In this document: one piece after another, positions 40,386 through 52,030 of the stretch | How the letters are laid out: each line of letters starts with the position of its first letter | Numbering within the stretch: position 1 is the first letter of the stretch | NCBI GenBank assembly: GCA_001599295.1 | Contig: BCGN01000004.1 | Location: forward strand, 930,346-994,345 | DNA: 64,000 nt | Direction of reading: 5' to 3' | Source of the DNA: Sporopachydermia quercuum | Lineage: Eukaryota; Ascomycota; Sporopachydermiomycetes; Sporopachydermiales; Sporopachydermiaceae | The notes under the pieces: model-generated | The model's input: the letters and a program-made list of their open reading frames with translations, nothing else | The model's database searches: none | Told to the model about the DNA's origin: nothing | Translations under genes and position numbers: made by a program

Positions 40386-41837
40386 TTAACGGTAGGGGTC
40401 AAAAACGTTTTGTAGAAATGTTCCTCTGAATACTCTCATCCCCATAGTTGCCTTTGACCAATCATTACGTATTAGGCCTTCAATATATCTTTGTTGAACC
40501 TTCACCAACCTTGGTAAAAACAGTATGAAGCTGATATAAGCATACAGCATTCCTGCTATTAAATCGATTCTGAAATGATGATCCAAATATATTGTAGCCC
40601 ACCATTGAACTAAGACAAAGCCAAAAAGGAGGATTTTGATGTAAATATTAGAATAGAATGCTCCAAACAGGAAACTTTGTACAGCCATTGCTGAATGAAG
40701 GGAAGGAAAAGCTCCAAAAACAATGGGGGAAATCTTGAACCCATCAGAAAGCATATTACTTCCCCATGCATGATCAATTCTGATTAACCCAGCAGCATAA
40801 CCGGGCATGTCATAAGTTGGTTCAGTGCCAGCAGGGTAAATATGATGGAACCAAGGTGGTGCATTGGGGAATGCTAAATGTGTCAACACACCAATGATAT
40901 TTTGGAATCCAAGCGCACATGAAAAAGTGGCCAAGACACCAGGTGGATGAAATGCGTATAAGTATATTGCCATAAAAATAGGCATAGCAGCGTGCAATAC
41001 TACGTAGTGGGACCATGCTAGGACGTCTTTAGCTGGAGACGTTGTGTCGGCGCCTTGTTGATCTAAATTAAGAAGTAACCAACTGAAACAAATTAGTATA
41101 CCTGGACATGCTATTGAACAAGTAGGAGGTAAGCTTGTGGAAAAAAATCTGAGTTCATGCGATATTAGAGGTGCCTCAGGTTGCACAAGTTCACTTGGTA
41201 AAATTGGTTCTCCTTCTTCATCATCCACCAAAATGGTTTCCTGGTCTGAACCAAATTGATCGAGACTATCAAGTATTATATGGTATGTGTTGTTACCTTC
41301 ATCTAATTTATCACTCTGTTGTTTATCATCACCTAAGAGCATATGAGGGAGGGTATCTGAATATGCAGTGAAACTGCTATCAGTGGCTGAATCTTGAGCT
41401 TCTATATCGTCAAGTATATCTTCATTCTCTAGTATCAGCATGTACCTACCATCACGAGTGAACTCTAGTAATGTTGAAGAGCTTCCGAGTAGATATACGA
41501 GGGATATCCAACATAATCCCATAAAAAAGAAAATAAAGGCAAACAGAGCTCCCTTCAGTGATAAACTAAATAGAAGCTCGTCCAGGTTCTTCATTAAAGA
41601 ACCGTGAATTTTTGGTCTCCAGTTTTTTGGTATTAACCCAGCATTCTTAAAAATAGTCAACCATATTAGAACTGGAGAGAAATTGATCAAAAAATTGAAA
41701 GCTAGTCCAAAGACTGACCTTCCATTTGTGCCTGATTTATAAAATCTGACAACACATCGGGCTAAGAATCGCCCAGTTATATGTAATGCTTTTTTCACTT
41801 TCGAAGAGTTAACTCGACTCTCAATGTTTGAATTCAT
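40386..41837 (-). CDS. IPT1: Ipt1-type inositolphosphotransferase (M(IP)2C synthase)
   Basis: A 483-residue multi-pass protein of the PAP2-like Aur1/Ipt1 group. Recognition comes from the N-terminal FNFLINFSPVLIWLTIFKNAGLIP, the block FGAFPSLHSAMAVQSFLF with catalytic His381, the second catalytic motif YLDHHFRID with H420/H421, and the C-terminal GMRVFRGT ... FDPYR. The start and end blocks resemble Ipt1 more than Aur1. Ipt1 transfers phosphoinositol to mannosyl-inositolphosphoceramide in the Golgi, the last step of yeast complex sphingolipid synthesis. As I recall it, S. cerevisiae Ipt1 carries a long Ser/Asn-rich insert between the two catalytic motifs. That insert is absent here, and instead an acidic loop of about 80 residues (about 135-220) lies earlier, between membrane segments. 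No intron is needed. Confidence 0.9.
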   Translation of the reverse strand: MNSNIESRVNSSKVKKALHITGRFLARCVVRFYKSGTNGRSVFGLAFNFLINFSPVLIWLTIFKNAGLIPKNWRPKIHGSLMKNLDELLFSLSLKGALFAFIFFFMGLCWISLVYLLGSSSTLLEFTRDGRYMLILENEDILDDIEAQDSATDSSFTAYSDTLPHMLLGDDKQQSDKLDEGNNTYHIILDSLDQFGSDQETILVDDEEGEPILPSELVQPEAPLISHELRFFSTSLPPTCSIACPGILICFSWLLLNLDQQGADTTSPAKDVLAWSHYVVLHAAMPIFMAIYLYAFHPPGVLATFSCALGFQNIIGVLTHLAFPNAPPWFHHIYPAGTEPTYDMPGYAAGLIRIDHAWGSNMLSDGFKISPIVFGAFPSLHSAMAVQSFLFGAFYSNIYIKILLFGFVLVQWWATIYLDHHFRIDLIAGMLYAYISFILFLPRLVKVQQRYIEGLIRNDWSKATMGMRVFRGTFLQNVFDPYR

Positions 41838-44800
41838 GCTGTGTTAGGCTATTTTACTTTTCTTCATTAATTGTGTAGAGAAGCGGACGTAACTAATCAC
41901 TTGATAGCTCAAGTGTTGGCTATTGATGGGTTCTCAGAGAAACGGGTACCAAAGAACGAACTGTATAATGAAAAAGTCTATTCTGGTCCTTTATGATCCT
42001 TTCTTCTGTTATTCTCACTGATTTTCTTCTTACTTATGTTTCTTAGTGTTCCTTTCAAAATTCGAGTGGTGAGATTCTTTGTAGTGTGTTACTGTTCTTG
42101 ATAGTGAGCTCTCCTCTCCTTCTCTGTGTGCGAATTATAATTATAAGTGCTGATTCTACTTCCAATATATGTGCTTTGTTTGTCTTATGAGTATAAACAA
42201 AAGAAGCTATCCATACGATGAAGAACGAAAGTATTAACGGCAAATATATCAGCAAATTGTTTTGAAGAAAAGTTAAAGCAAGCTATTCACTTGTAGATTC
42301 CTTTGTTTGTCTTTCAATATTCTTGCTTAATGCAAGCAATGACAAGGTGTTGGTGTGATATTTCTCGCCAAGTCTTAAAGAAGATCCTATGAAAACAGAG
42401 TTGGGAATTATTCAGCATTCTTTGACGATAGTAAATACAGGTATACAGTTTATGAACTATTTATTTAAAGGAAGAAAATTTGTGATTCTTCTTTGATAAT
42501 GAAAACTATTTTACTAGGCTTGAACTGAAAAGCCATACGAATATCTGAAGATTAGGTCTGACGAGTCATTAGGAGGTGAACCTAAAACAAATACTTGTAA
42601 AGTTTATCAATACAGACTGTTTGACATGAACCTTAAATGGACTATTCTCATGACAAAAGACTTTTTGAGATGGTTGTCACAACTTTTCATCATACCTAAT
42701 TAGTAAATCTATTATAGAGCCAAAGGCAAAATTCTATTTGGATGGAATATGGGGGCTATGTACTGATTTTTTGCTGAAAGATGGGCCTTCATAGAGTGGA
42801 AATTAAATTACTCGCTGTTTCGTGTTTAATAATCATTGTATTGATAGAATGGTATTTACAATCAAAATTTCTATGACATTGGGTAACTCAAAATCTTCAA
42901 ATAAGTTTGTAAGGGGGCTCTTATTTTTTCTTATTCTCATCCTTTCTCCAAGGCAGAGTTAATAAGGTAATAAGCATATTTTTTATTACTCCTGCGAAGT
43001 AGATCTAATACATTGAATCGAATAAATCCACATATGGCATATTTTTACGATGCCATGCAAGCAGGTATAATTCTGACAGAAACGGAATATGGGAAAGAAT
43101 CTTTATGTCATTCAAGACGATCGGAAAATTCTTTTTGAAAACGTACACACAGTCGTCACATTAAGGTACGCAATGAAAATGCTAATAAACAGAGACTCCG
43201 CACGATTTCAATTAGTATAGAACGGAAAAGGAAATGAGGTGCAATGACTAGAATCAAAATACTCTCGATCAAGAGTTCAACAGAAAATGTAAAAATAGGA
43301 ATTGACGTATTGTTCGATAGGTGAAATATATGCTACTCTTGATTGCTGGTCAACTGAAAGTCATAAAATTTAGCCCACTATCTTCAAATTTACCGTACTA
43401 GATTAAATTTCATAAGTCTTATCAGTGCCATCAGTTTTAAGTATGTGATCCGTTCCTGAAACTTTATTCATGAGGATCCTAACCGAGCCGTTGATTACTG
43501 AGCCATTGATATCTTTTTTTCTTTTTTGAGAAACAGGAATGAGAAAGAAAAAAAAAAGCGTAAAAAGTTATAAAAATCCAAGGCAAGCAATTATTATATA
43601 GTTTTGTGATGAATCATGGACGGAAGAACGACCGATATTTTGCTTCTAACTACTGATGATCCAAGGATGAGACAGGTGATTTTCCATTTGGGCATTGAAA
43701 TAACAATCAGAGCTGTTTCGTTAATTTGGTATGCTTTTTACATGACAATGAAGATTTTACTATCTCGTGATTCAACATTTCAAGTCAAAACTTTAGAAAA
43801 TCATATATCAAAAAAAAAAAATTAAACTAAATAAGCCAGGAGTCATAGAAAAGAGTGTATGAGGCTGGTTTTATCGGAGCGTTACCGACTGTCTTATGAT
43901 GGAGACAATACCTTGAAGATAATTCAAGCGATTTGTGTGCGTGCTTTATATCCTAACGGATGAAAATAAGATACCTCGTAGTGAAATTATATACAATTTG
44001 TTTGATCAGTCTTCAAGTATAAGGCGTTACAATATTATGTTAGAGCCTCGATTTTAATCTGTTCGCACTTTTCGCACTTTTCGCCCAATAGAACCATATA
44101 CTTCTTGTCAAAAAAAGAAACGAGACAGAAATGAAAATTGTCCTCTCCTGTTCTTTTCCGTATAAGACATTTGATCTTCAATACCTTGTGACAATACTTC
44201 TAAATTTGTCAGAGTTCATGTCAATTGGACCCTGGTTCGATTCTTCTACCCGATTTATTATTGGACATATATAAGTGTGTTTGTGCATAACGGACTAATA
44301 AGAGCTATTCATAAAGATGGATAGAGCAAAAACATATATAGAAAGTATCGGTAATAAATCCTGAAGAATGTTGATCCAACATATTGCCTGACACCAGTTA
44401 TGTAATTGATAGTAAAAGGATACCCCGTTAGTTGAAACGAGACATACGTAAGAGAGTGACGAGTTCACGCATAATGACGCAGTTGTGCATGGCGATTCAA
44501 ATAGTCATCTCAGAAACTGACCTTCCTACATCCTGATGAGAGTCAGTGTATTGTTTAAATCGTTCAAATTGTTAAGATAAAATGCACTCATGTTGTGATG
44601 CTATTAATTATATCGAAGCGGGTGAGCTAACGAATACGAACTCAAGGTGGTTCGTATTTAGTAACTGAGAGAGGAAACAAGAATTACAAGCATAACTATA
44701 ACCTTAAATTGAGCCAATACATAGGTAATTCGGACACCATTTATGTTCAGTTTATGTCAAATAGTTCTCAACAGATTATTCGTTATGAACTCTATCTGTA

Positions 44801-45438
44801 GGATAGATAAATTCGACAGATGAAAAGAAAGGCATTTGAACTGAAATTCGTAGTTTCATGCAATCATTAGTTGGTGTAGTGATCACACTTAAAAAGACAA
44901 TGAATTGAGTTCTGTTAGTTGTCTCAGTGGATAGGTGAAATGAAATAATCACTATGGTAAGGTTAATTTATAGGTATGTGTATCGGTGTGGGGTTTATTG
45001 TTCACTATATTCTAGGGTAGGGAACAATGAAGAAATTTAACCCGTTGAATTGTTTGCCGTCTTTGGTATGTTCTCTGTCTCTTTATTTCATTTGTATTCT
45101 TATTCTAAGAGAAATGGCTGCTACTATTGAAATTGAATGAAGAAAAGTATTCTACCTTCTACGTAATTCATCATTTGCCCTTTATAAGTTATAATTGCTT
45201 TGTTTGTTTGTCATTTCTGAATCAACCAATTAAGTAGAGCTAGTATCGGTTGCACAAAAAGAATGAGAATGGCTGCAATACAAGACAATAATCTGAATTG
45301 TTTATGAAGTAAATTTGTCTACAAGTAATATACAATAATAATGAAAAATCCCAACCAATAATTAAATTAAAAATTGCTTTCGTTGACCGTGAATCCACCC
45401 TTATAATATATATGTAATATACCATATATAAATAAATA
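41838..45438. other. Gene-poor 3.6 kb between IPT1 and RIM8
   Basis: The longest gap in the window. It is AT-rich with several A and T tracts (for example near 43510-43560). A 69-codon plus ATG frame at 43616-43825 and a 66-codon hydrophobic minus frame at 42055-42255 without an ATG show no family likeness. A TTTTCGCAC direct repeat lies near 44064-44084. I see no tRNA, snRNA or transposon remnant. It may hold the IPT1 promoter, an unrecognised ncRNA or simply unconstrained sequence. Confidence 0.4.
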
Positions 45439-47066
45439 TTACACTTCATAAACCGGAGCAGAGAAGGAAGGCTCGCTTTGTTGTTGTATTAACTCTTGTC
45501 GTTGAATCTCAAGTTTATCATCAGTACCCAAGTTCGGTGGGTCAGATTCTTCGAACTCAGGTGGTACTTTCATATCTAAGGACGAATTAGACTCTTTCAA
45601 TTGGGGAATAAAATTCGTTATTGGATGTTGATTAATTGAAGTTTGAGTAAGGTCCTCTGAAGGTTGATTTGATTTGACCGTTCCAATTATTATTTCTTTC
45701 CATAATGACAATATTTTCAATCTATGCTTCAGCTTATCTGTGTCAATAAACCTAGTAGGATCTAACGGACCTGATGAACTTAAACCTGGTTCGAATGGAG
45801 TTGATGATAAGTTCACACATGTCTCAATATAATATCTAAATGAGACTGTTGATATGACAGTTGTAGGAAAAGCGTGTGTTGGAACCTTTATCACTGCATT
45901 AGCTTCGCATGACAATGTCTCAGGATCAACAACAAAAGAGACTAGTGTTTGAGACAAATCCTTCCGATATGAGGTCAAACTGTTCCCTGTAGGTGAAAAC
46001 CGTGATATCCTAGAAAGCGTAACCAAAATTCCCGATATGCTTCTTGTTGGTTTATAATGCTTTATATTAATTTTTATTGGGATATGATCACCCCTTAAGT
46101 AGCCTGACGCTGGGATAGAGACTGCACAGCTAATCGTTCCATGTTTTTGCCTCAAAACAGATTCAACAGGTGAAGGATTAGGAATTCTTGATATATCCAT
46201 GGGACATAGTACTCTGACGGTCTTTGAAGCTTTGTCTAGTATTATGGGTTTCGATGTAGTGGTGCTAGAACTAGTGGATGAAATTGAACTTGTCGATTTA
46301 ATGGAATCCGAGGACGATGAGGAAGATGCAGTTGCATAAGTAGATATGCATGAAACCGCTGAGGATGACAATGAAGATGATGAAATTGAAGGTCTGTCTT
46401 GTAAGATGGTATTTGATGGGGGTGAGACATTTGCTGCTTGAGAGGTAGTTGATATTAATTTAAATGAGTTAGCATTTATTGATGCACTCATCAAGCATGA
46501 ATTGCTATCTTCATATTTCAACAGTTCTGCTGTTAAAAGATAAGATATTGATCCCCTGTCAAAATCAATACTTGTTAGCAGTTTACCCTTTGGAAGCCTC
46601 AGGAGAAATGGAAAACGATGTTGACCTCTTGGTAGTGTGTTTGCAGAAAAGGATAGAGTCGAACTTGAGCTGCAACTACTACCACCTTCTTTCTTTCGAG
46701 GATAGATATTAACCATGCATTGGAGAAATCTCTTTTTGTAGGAAGTTTTCATTGAATTTGATCTCACTTTCAGCAGGCCTGATAAATGTAAAGCTATTGC
46801 AAGTCCTCCTTTCTCTTCAGGTATGGTTAACACAACATCGCCTAATTTGGTTAGTAACTAGTGACTTGGGTTTTACCTCGATCTTCAAAGTGTTGAGAAT
46901 TAAAACATAAAACAAAATGGAACCTACCACATATCACATCACCAGGAGTATAGCTTCTATGAGGCTCTGTTAATTCAATATAAAAGTCACGTTCATTATG
47001 CCGCGTATATGAAGAAGCAGCTGATGTTAACCCTGATATCCACAGGGGGAGTATTTTTGGTGACAT
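45439..47066 (-). CDS. RIM8: Arrestin-related Rim8/PalF, alkaline pH signalling, two exons
   Basis: Exons 47066-46928 and 46841-45439 encode 513 residues. The intron (86 nt) has donor GTAGGT and a perfect TACTAAC branch at 46850-46856, only eight bases before the end of its TAG acceptor. Splicing joins SYTPGDVIC to GDVVLTIPEE, rebuilding the first strands of the arrestin-N domain. Later blocks typical of PalF/Rim8 are SIDFDRGSISYLLTAEL, the arrestin-C entry SGYLRGDHIPIKINIKH, and RKDLSQTLVSFVVDPETL followed by a FRYYIE strand. A Ser-rich loop (about 190-240) interrupts the core. Rim8 binds the Rim21 sensor and recruits ESCRT and Rim20/Rim13 to activate Rim101. The ATG at 47066 is the first in frame after an upstream stop. 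Confidence 0.87.
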
Positions 47067-49374
47067 TATCTCAGATAAACAACATATGCTTGAATTATTG
47101 TTTCTGGTCACTTTATTGTATTTATTATCGATAAAATATTATGATTGCAGTATTCATTTTCTGATTTGGAGTGTTTATTCTGATACTTCCTCAATACCAA
47201 CTGTTCTTTGCAACAAACACCATAACTTCTTGTTGCATTAAACTAACAGCAAATTATTATTTTTTGACATAAATCTGTTCAATAGATAAAATAAATCAAT
47301 CTTCAATTCACTGCTTGTTTTCTTGCTTTCTTTATTAATTATATTCTTTGTTGTATATTACTCGACGGTATAGTTATGCCATCTGGTAAGGAGGAGTAGT
47401 GTCAAAAATAGAATTCATCGAAAGTAACAAGATTGGAAAAGCCAAGAGTTTTAAGAATGTCTTATTTTGTGTTGCGTGGTAGTTTAAGTCCATAATTTCA
47501 TTGGGGCTATTCTAGAGATTCATTTTATAATAATCCTAATGACACTTATGTACATTCTATAAATAATGGTTAAGAGTATAGACTTCGAGAACATTTTGAT
47601 TTAAAGCTCATTAAATTATTCTATATATCAAGAATGAATAAACAAAGTAATGCTGGGTGGGCTTAATTGAATTCTTTCCATTCATTCCTTGAATTTCTAA
47701 TCACCCTGGGAGCAAAATAGCCAATAGCAAAGATTTGAGGAAGACTAATAAGCTTTTAGAAATGAAATAATTGTCGTAATAAGCTTGTGTTAGTGAGAGA
47801 CCGTATTAACTTAAAACGGTTAACTGAACTTTATTTTAAGACATTTTGAGAGTTAGTGGAGTGATGAATAAAAAGGCGTATAACTCTAGAAATTAAANGA
47901 TGGCAATATATACAATAACAAAAATTTTAATTACAAACAAAATCATATCCAACTTATTATTATTCGCCTATTAGTATTACACTATATATAAGATAAAAGG
48001 AAAGGAATAAATGTGATTAAAACTTTGATCGACGATAGATCGGTAACTTAAATTAATCATATTGATGTTAATTACCATATATGGAAGTTAATTGCCACTC
48101 CCTATACCTATTTTGTCCATTATTTAGGTTCTAATTGAATACAAAAATGCAAAATCAGTTAAGCTTTTTTCTATCTTCTAACAGACATTATCGCTTAGAG
48201 CCAATTTTTCACCAAGATATTGATGTTGAATTATATTGCAGATACTCCTCCACTAAAGTGACTTTTCATTGTATGATTACTAGTCGAAAGCACTTCTTTT
48301 TGGGAAGATGTTTGAGATTTTGCCAGTTCAAAGATAATAAAAAAAACATAAAGAATGGAAAAAGGTAACTCTTTCCATGTATAAGAGAAGAGCTAATAAC
48401 CCCCTTTACCTCCAGAGGCGTCTTTCTTATTATGAATGTATGAGCCGCATTGTTGACTTACATTAGTTCTTCATTTACTTCAAAAGAGCTCATCCGGTGA
48501 GGAACATATCACAAAAATAGCAACAGCTGGCGATGTTGTTTCTCATGTTTTATATGTTGCCTTCGTTTTACCTGCATGTCTGCCTATCCAATCAACAAGA
48601 TCAAGACGTAGTTTCTCTTTTCATTCTCCCTATAAAGAACGCCAGAGAGGCCTTGAATTGTAGTTTGTAGTATACTAATTTTTGGACTAATAATTATCTA
48701 ATCAGTAAACCGTAAAAAATTGAGTCCATGGAATGAAATAATTAGTAAAGCCTTCAAATACCATCTCATTGAACCATTATGTCTATCATTTCTTTTCTTG
48801 TCCGGATTCTGTTTAATAGTCTTTTGGGGGTAAGTTGTTCCTTTTCCATGTTTCTCGAAAATTGCTAAAATCAGTTCCAGAACCTCGTGTAACTTGAATC
48901 AAATCGAGAAGCACCAAGTTTTAAGAAGCTGGCTAGGGTCATAATAATAAAATAGCAAGCCATTACAAGTTTTTTTTACTATTCATTGGAAATAGGAAGC
49001 TCAAGATCTATAATAATGTTCATTAACAGCGCATAGTGATATGATTTACGACTCGAAATTTAGAATTTATATTCTAGAAATTAAATGTATTACCGATGTT
49101 GAAATCCCAGCCTTCCATGCAACAATATGTAAGTAAACACAATAAAGATGAAACAAAGATCAAAAGAAAATAAAATCATTAACGTACAATACAAGTAGAG
49201 ACGTAACGTCGTATGAAATATACAGGATTGCGCTCATGAGGTATTATATGTTGAATAAACACCGAGCAAGAAAAGTAATAAAGAGACCCAAATTGAATTG
49301 AGATATACTAAAACTAAGAGAATAAAATAAATTATCAATTAATTATCTAGTAAATTCAACAAAACCATGGGCGT
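47067..49374. promoter_or_regulatory. RIM8 upstream region and MET6 3' flank, 2.3 kb
   Basis: AT-rich gap on the 5' side of RIM8 and the 3' side of MET6. It contains a third copy of TATTTTTTGACA at 47258-47269, about 190 bp before the RIM8 ATG and on the opposite strand to the gene, plus an N at 47898. A 77-codon frame at 48135-48368 lacks a proper ATG start. No gene supported. Confidence 0.4.
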
Positions 49375-51672
49375 TTAGTACTTTTCACGGAAGTACTTGG
49401 CAGCGTCAACCATGTTCTTCAAACTGGCTTCAACTTCAGGCCATCCTCTTGTCTTCAAACCACAATCAGGGTTAACCCAGAAGTTTTCAGCAGGGTAAAC
49501 CTTGAGAATTTCTTGAATTCTGTTGATGAATTCTTCCTTGGAAGGAACTCTTGGAGAGTGAATATCAAACAAACCAAGACCAATGTGGTTAGGATATTCA
49601 GAGAATTCTTGAATGTACTTGGGGTCGTCCTTCTTTGAGAATTCAATAGAAACGACATCGGCATCCAAAGCCTTGATGTGGTTAGGATCCAAATCAGAGT
49701 AACAGAAATGAGAGTGGATTTGGGTCTTGTCTTCAACACCAGAAGTAGCAATTCTGAATGATTCAACAGCGTATTTGACGTAATCTTCTCTCTCAGCGCC
49801 AGCACGTAAAGGTAAACCTTCTCTGATAGCAGGTTCATCGACTTGGATAACATTAATACCAGCAGCTTCCAAATCATTGACTTCTTCTCTTAGAGCAAGA
49901 CCTAATTGAAGGGCTTGGACCTTCAAGGAGACGTCATCACGAGGGAAAGACCACCTCAAACAGGTGATAGGACCGGTCAACATACCCTTCATTGGCTTGT
50001 CAGTGATAGATTGGGCATATTTAGATTCCTTAATGGACATAGGAGCTGGTCTAGAAACGTCACCAACAACGATAGGAGGTCTGACGTATCTGGAACCATA
50101 TGATTGAACCCAACCATTGTTGGTGAAAGCGAAACCCTTAAGTTGTTCACCAAAGTATTGAACCATATCGTTACGTTCGGGTTCACCGTGGACTAAAACA
50201 TCTAAACCAACTGATTCTTGGAATCTAACAACCTTTTCAATTTCGGATTCAATGAATTTTTCGTATTCTTCAGCAGTGATTTCACCCTTAGCGAACTTGT
50301 TTCTGTTGACTCTGATATCCTTGGTTTGAGGGAAAGAACCAATAGTTGTGGTAGGGAACAAAGGTAACTTCAAGTGCTTCTTTTGTTCTTCTAATCTGAC
50401 AGGGAAAGAAGATTTTCTGGAAGCAAGAGCTTCGTCAATGGATTCCACCTTCTTTTGAACTTCAGCATCGTTGGTGATGGTAGAAGTCTTTCTAGCTGAG
50501 ATTGATTTGGCGTTGGCTTCGAGGGCTTCCTTGACGTCTTCTCCAGAAACAGCCTTGGCAATAACGACAACTTCAGTAAGCTTTTGAGTAGCAAAAGAGA
50601 ACCAATCCTTTATTTCAGCAGGGAGTTTCTTTTCGTTGGTGAGGTCAACAGGAGTGTGGAGAAGAGAAGAAGATGAGGCAACAATAACTCTGTCCTTACC
50701 CAACTTAGCGATAGCCTTTTCAACGAAAGCAATAGCCTTTGCGAAATCAGTCTTCCAGATGTTTCTACCATCGACAATACCAACAGACAAAATTTGTTCT
50801 TCAGTCAAAGCATCAGTGACAGCATCAAATTGACCAGGAGCTCTGACAAAATCGTAATGGAAACCCTTGACAGGGAGACCCTTGATGGCGTCCAAGTTAG
50901 GAGTAACATCACCAAAATAAGAGGCAACAATTAATTCAGGGACACCTTCCTGCTTAGACAAGAATTCAAAAGCAGTCTTGTAAGCGGCCTTGACGTCTTC
51001 AGGTAAGTCCAAAACCAAGATTGGTTCATCAATTTGAACACTCTTGGCACCAGCAGAACCGAGCTTCTTTAATAATTCGGCATAAACAGGTAATAATGAT
51101 TCTAATAAAGAAATAGGTTGCAAATCTAAAGAATCCTTATCGGCTTTACCCAAGTATAAGAAAGAAACAGGACCAACTAAAACAGGTCTAGTTTCGATTC
51201 CTAATTCCTTGGCTTCTAAGTATTCGTCAACTGGTTTAGAACCGTTGAGCTTGAACTCGGTGCTCTTAGAGAAAGTGGGTCTAACATAATGGTAGTTAGA
51301 ATCGAACCACTTAACCATTTCCAAGGCGGTGACATCAACAGCAGGCTTAGAATCGGTGGCAGCTCTTTGAAGACCTCTACCCATGGCGAATAAAACATCA
51401 ATAGGAGCCAACTCAAACTTGGTATATCTTTCAGGAACAACATTTAACAAATAAGACAAGTCTAAAACTTGATCATAGAAAGAGAAGTCATTGGAGGCGA
51501 TAATGTCAACACCAGCTTCCTTTTGCAACTTCCAGTTGTTAGCTCTGATTTCCTTACCAACATTGAAAAGCTCTTCAGAACTGATCTTACCGTTCCAGTA
51601 AGCTTCAGTGTTCTTCTTGAGTTCACGGAAAGCCCCAATTCTTGGGAACCCTAAAATAGAAGATAAAACCAT
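49375..51672 (-). CDS. MET6: Cobalamin-independent methionine synthase
   Basis: A 765-residue protein against 767 in S. cerevisiae. The ATG at 51672 begins MVLSSILGFPRIGAFRELKK, matching the family start; the frame is open 10 codons further but has no ATG. N- and C-terminal barrels are complete. Zinc-site residues are visible as the HSHFC block near 652-656 and NPDCG with C737, and the homocysteine-binding SFPQT and DVLVHGEPERNDM segments are present. The enzyme transfers the methyl group of 5-methyltetrahydropteroyl-triglutamate to homocysteine in the cytosol. Codon use is strongly biased (GTC, ACC, TTG and AAG preferred), unlike its neighbours, as expected for a highly expressed gene. Upstream lie a Cbf1-type TCACGTGA site and an AACTGTGG Met31/32-like site. 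Confidence 0.97.
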   Translation of the reverse strand: MVLSSILGFPRIGAFRELKKNTEAYWNGKISSEELFNVGKEIRANNWKLQKEAGVDIIASNDFSFYDQVLDLSYLLNVVPERYTKFELAPIDVLFAMGRGLQRAATDSKPAVDVTALEMVKWFDSNYHYVRPTFSKSTEFKLNGSKPVDEYLEAKELGIETRPVLVGPVSFLYLGKADKDSLDLQPISLLESLLPVYAELLKKLGSAGAKSVQIDEPILVLDLPEDVKAAYKTAFEFLSKQEGVPELIVASYFGDVTPNLDAIKGLPVKGFHYDFVRAPGQFDAVTDALTEEQILSVGIVDGRNIWKTDFAKAIAFVEKAIAKLGKDRVIVASSSSLLHTPVDLTNEKKLPAEIKDWFSFATQKLTEVVVIAKAVSGEDVKEALEANAKSISARKTSTITNDAEVQKKVESIDEALASRKSSFPVRLEEQKKHLKLPLFPTTTIGSFPQTKDIRVNRNKFAKGEITAEEYEKFIESEIEKVVRFQESVGLDVLVHGEPERNDMVQYFGEQLKGFAFTNNGWVQSYGSRYVRPPIVVGDVSRPAPMSIKESKYAQSITDKPMKGMLTGPITCLRWSFPRDDVSLKVQALQLGLALREEVNDLEAAGINVIQVDEPAIREGLPLRAGAEREDYVKYAVESFRIATSGVEDKTQIHSHFCYSDLDPNHIKALDADVVSIEFSKKDDPKYIQEFSEYPNHIGLGLFDIHSPRVPSKEEFINRIQEILKVYPAENFWVNPDCGLKTRGWPEVEASLKNMVDAAKYFREKY

Positions 51673-51998
51673 CTTTGATATGTGTCGATTGCAGTTTAGC
51701 AATTAAAAGACGAATACTAATTATACAATATATTATTACGTACAATTACAGTATGTAGAAAGAAAAACAAAAAATCTTTGTAAGAATCCACCTCAAGTCG
51801 TTGTCCAAAGGTAGTAGTGAAGAAGAAGAAAACAGGATATGGGCGAGATGAAATACTAAATCAGAAATCGATTTAGGACCACACTTGGCTCTCAATTGGC
51901 AGTAGTAAATTTTTCACTTTTTGTTTTTAATTCGACGACGCGAGTGAAAGCAAAGAGGAAAAACTTTTATTTACATGTAAGCAGCTAATACTACATGC

Positions 51999-52030
51999 AA
52001 CTGTGGTTTTTATCCCTTTCGTCACGTGAC
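51999..52030. promoter_or_regulatory. Met31/32-like and Cbf1-like site pair upstream of MET6
   Basis: AACTGTGG at 51999-52006 fits the Met31/Met32 core, and the perfect palindrome GTCACGTGAC at 52021-52030 fits the Cbf1 site TCACGTGA. They lie about 330-360 bp before the MET6 ATG and about two helical turns apart. In S. cerevisiae these factors recruit Met4 to sulfur-amino-acid genes including MET6. Function here is inferred. Confidence 0.65.

Noticed and set aside
42055-42255. 66-codon hydrophobic minus-strand frame that could be a single-pass membrane protein
   Set aside because: No ATG in frame, an upstream stop, and no acceptor site to join it to another exon.
43616-43825. 69-codon plus ATG frame in the IPT1/RIM8 gap
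   Set aside because: Length is within chance for this much AT-rich DNA; no domain, and upstream sequence is an A/T tract.
44234-44243. GGTTCGATTC, resembling a tRNA B box
   Set aside because: The flanking bases cannot form the T-arm stem and no A box or acceptor stem is found at the right distance.
51673-51702. Ten-codon N-terminal extension of MET6
   Set aside because: No ATG; the family start MVLSSILGFPRIG is at the ATG 51672. The similar upstream openings of PIN4 (61863-61898) and MRX8 (56183-56227) were rejected for the same reason.
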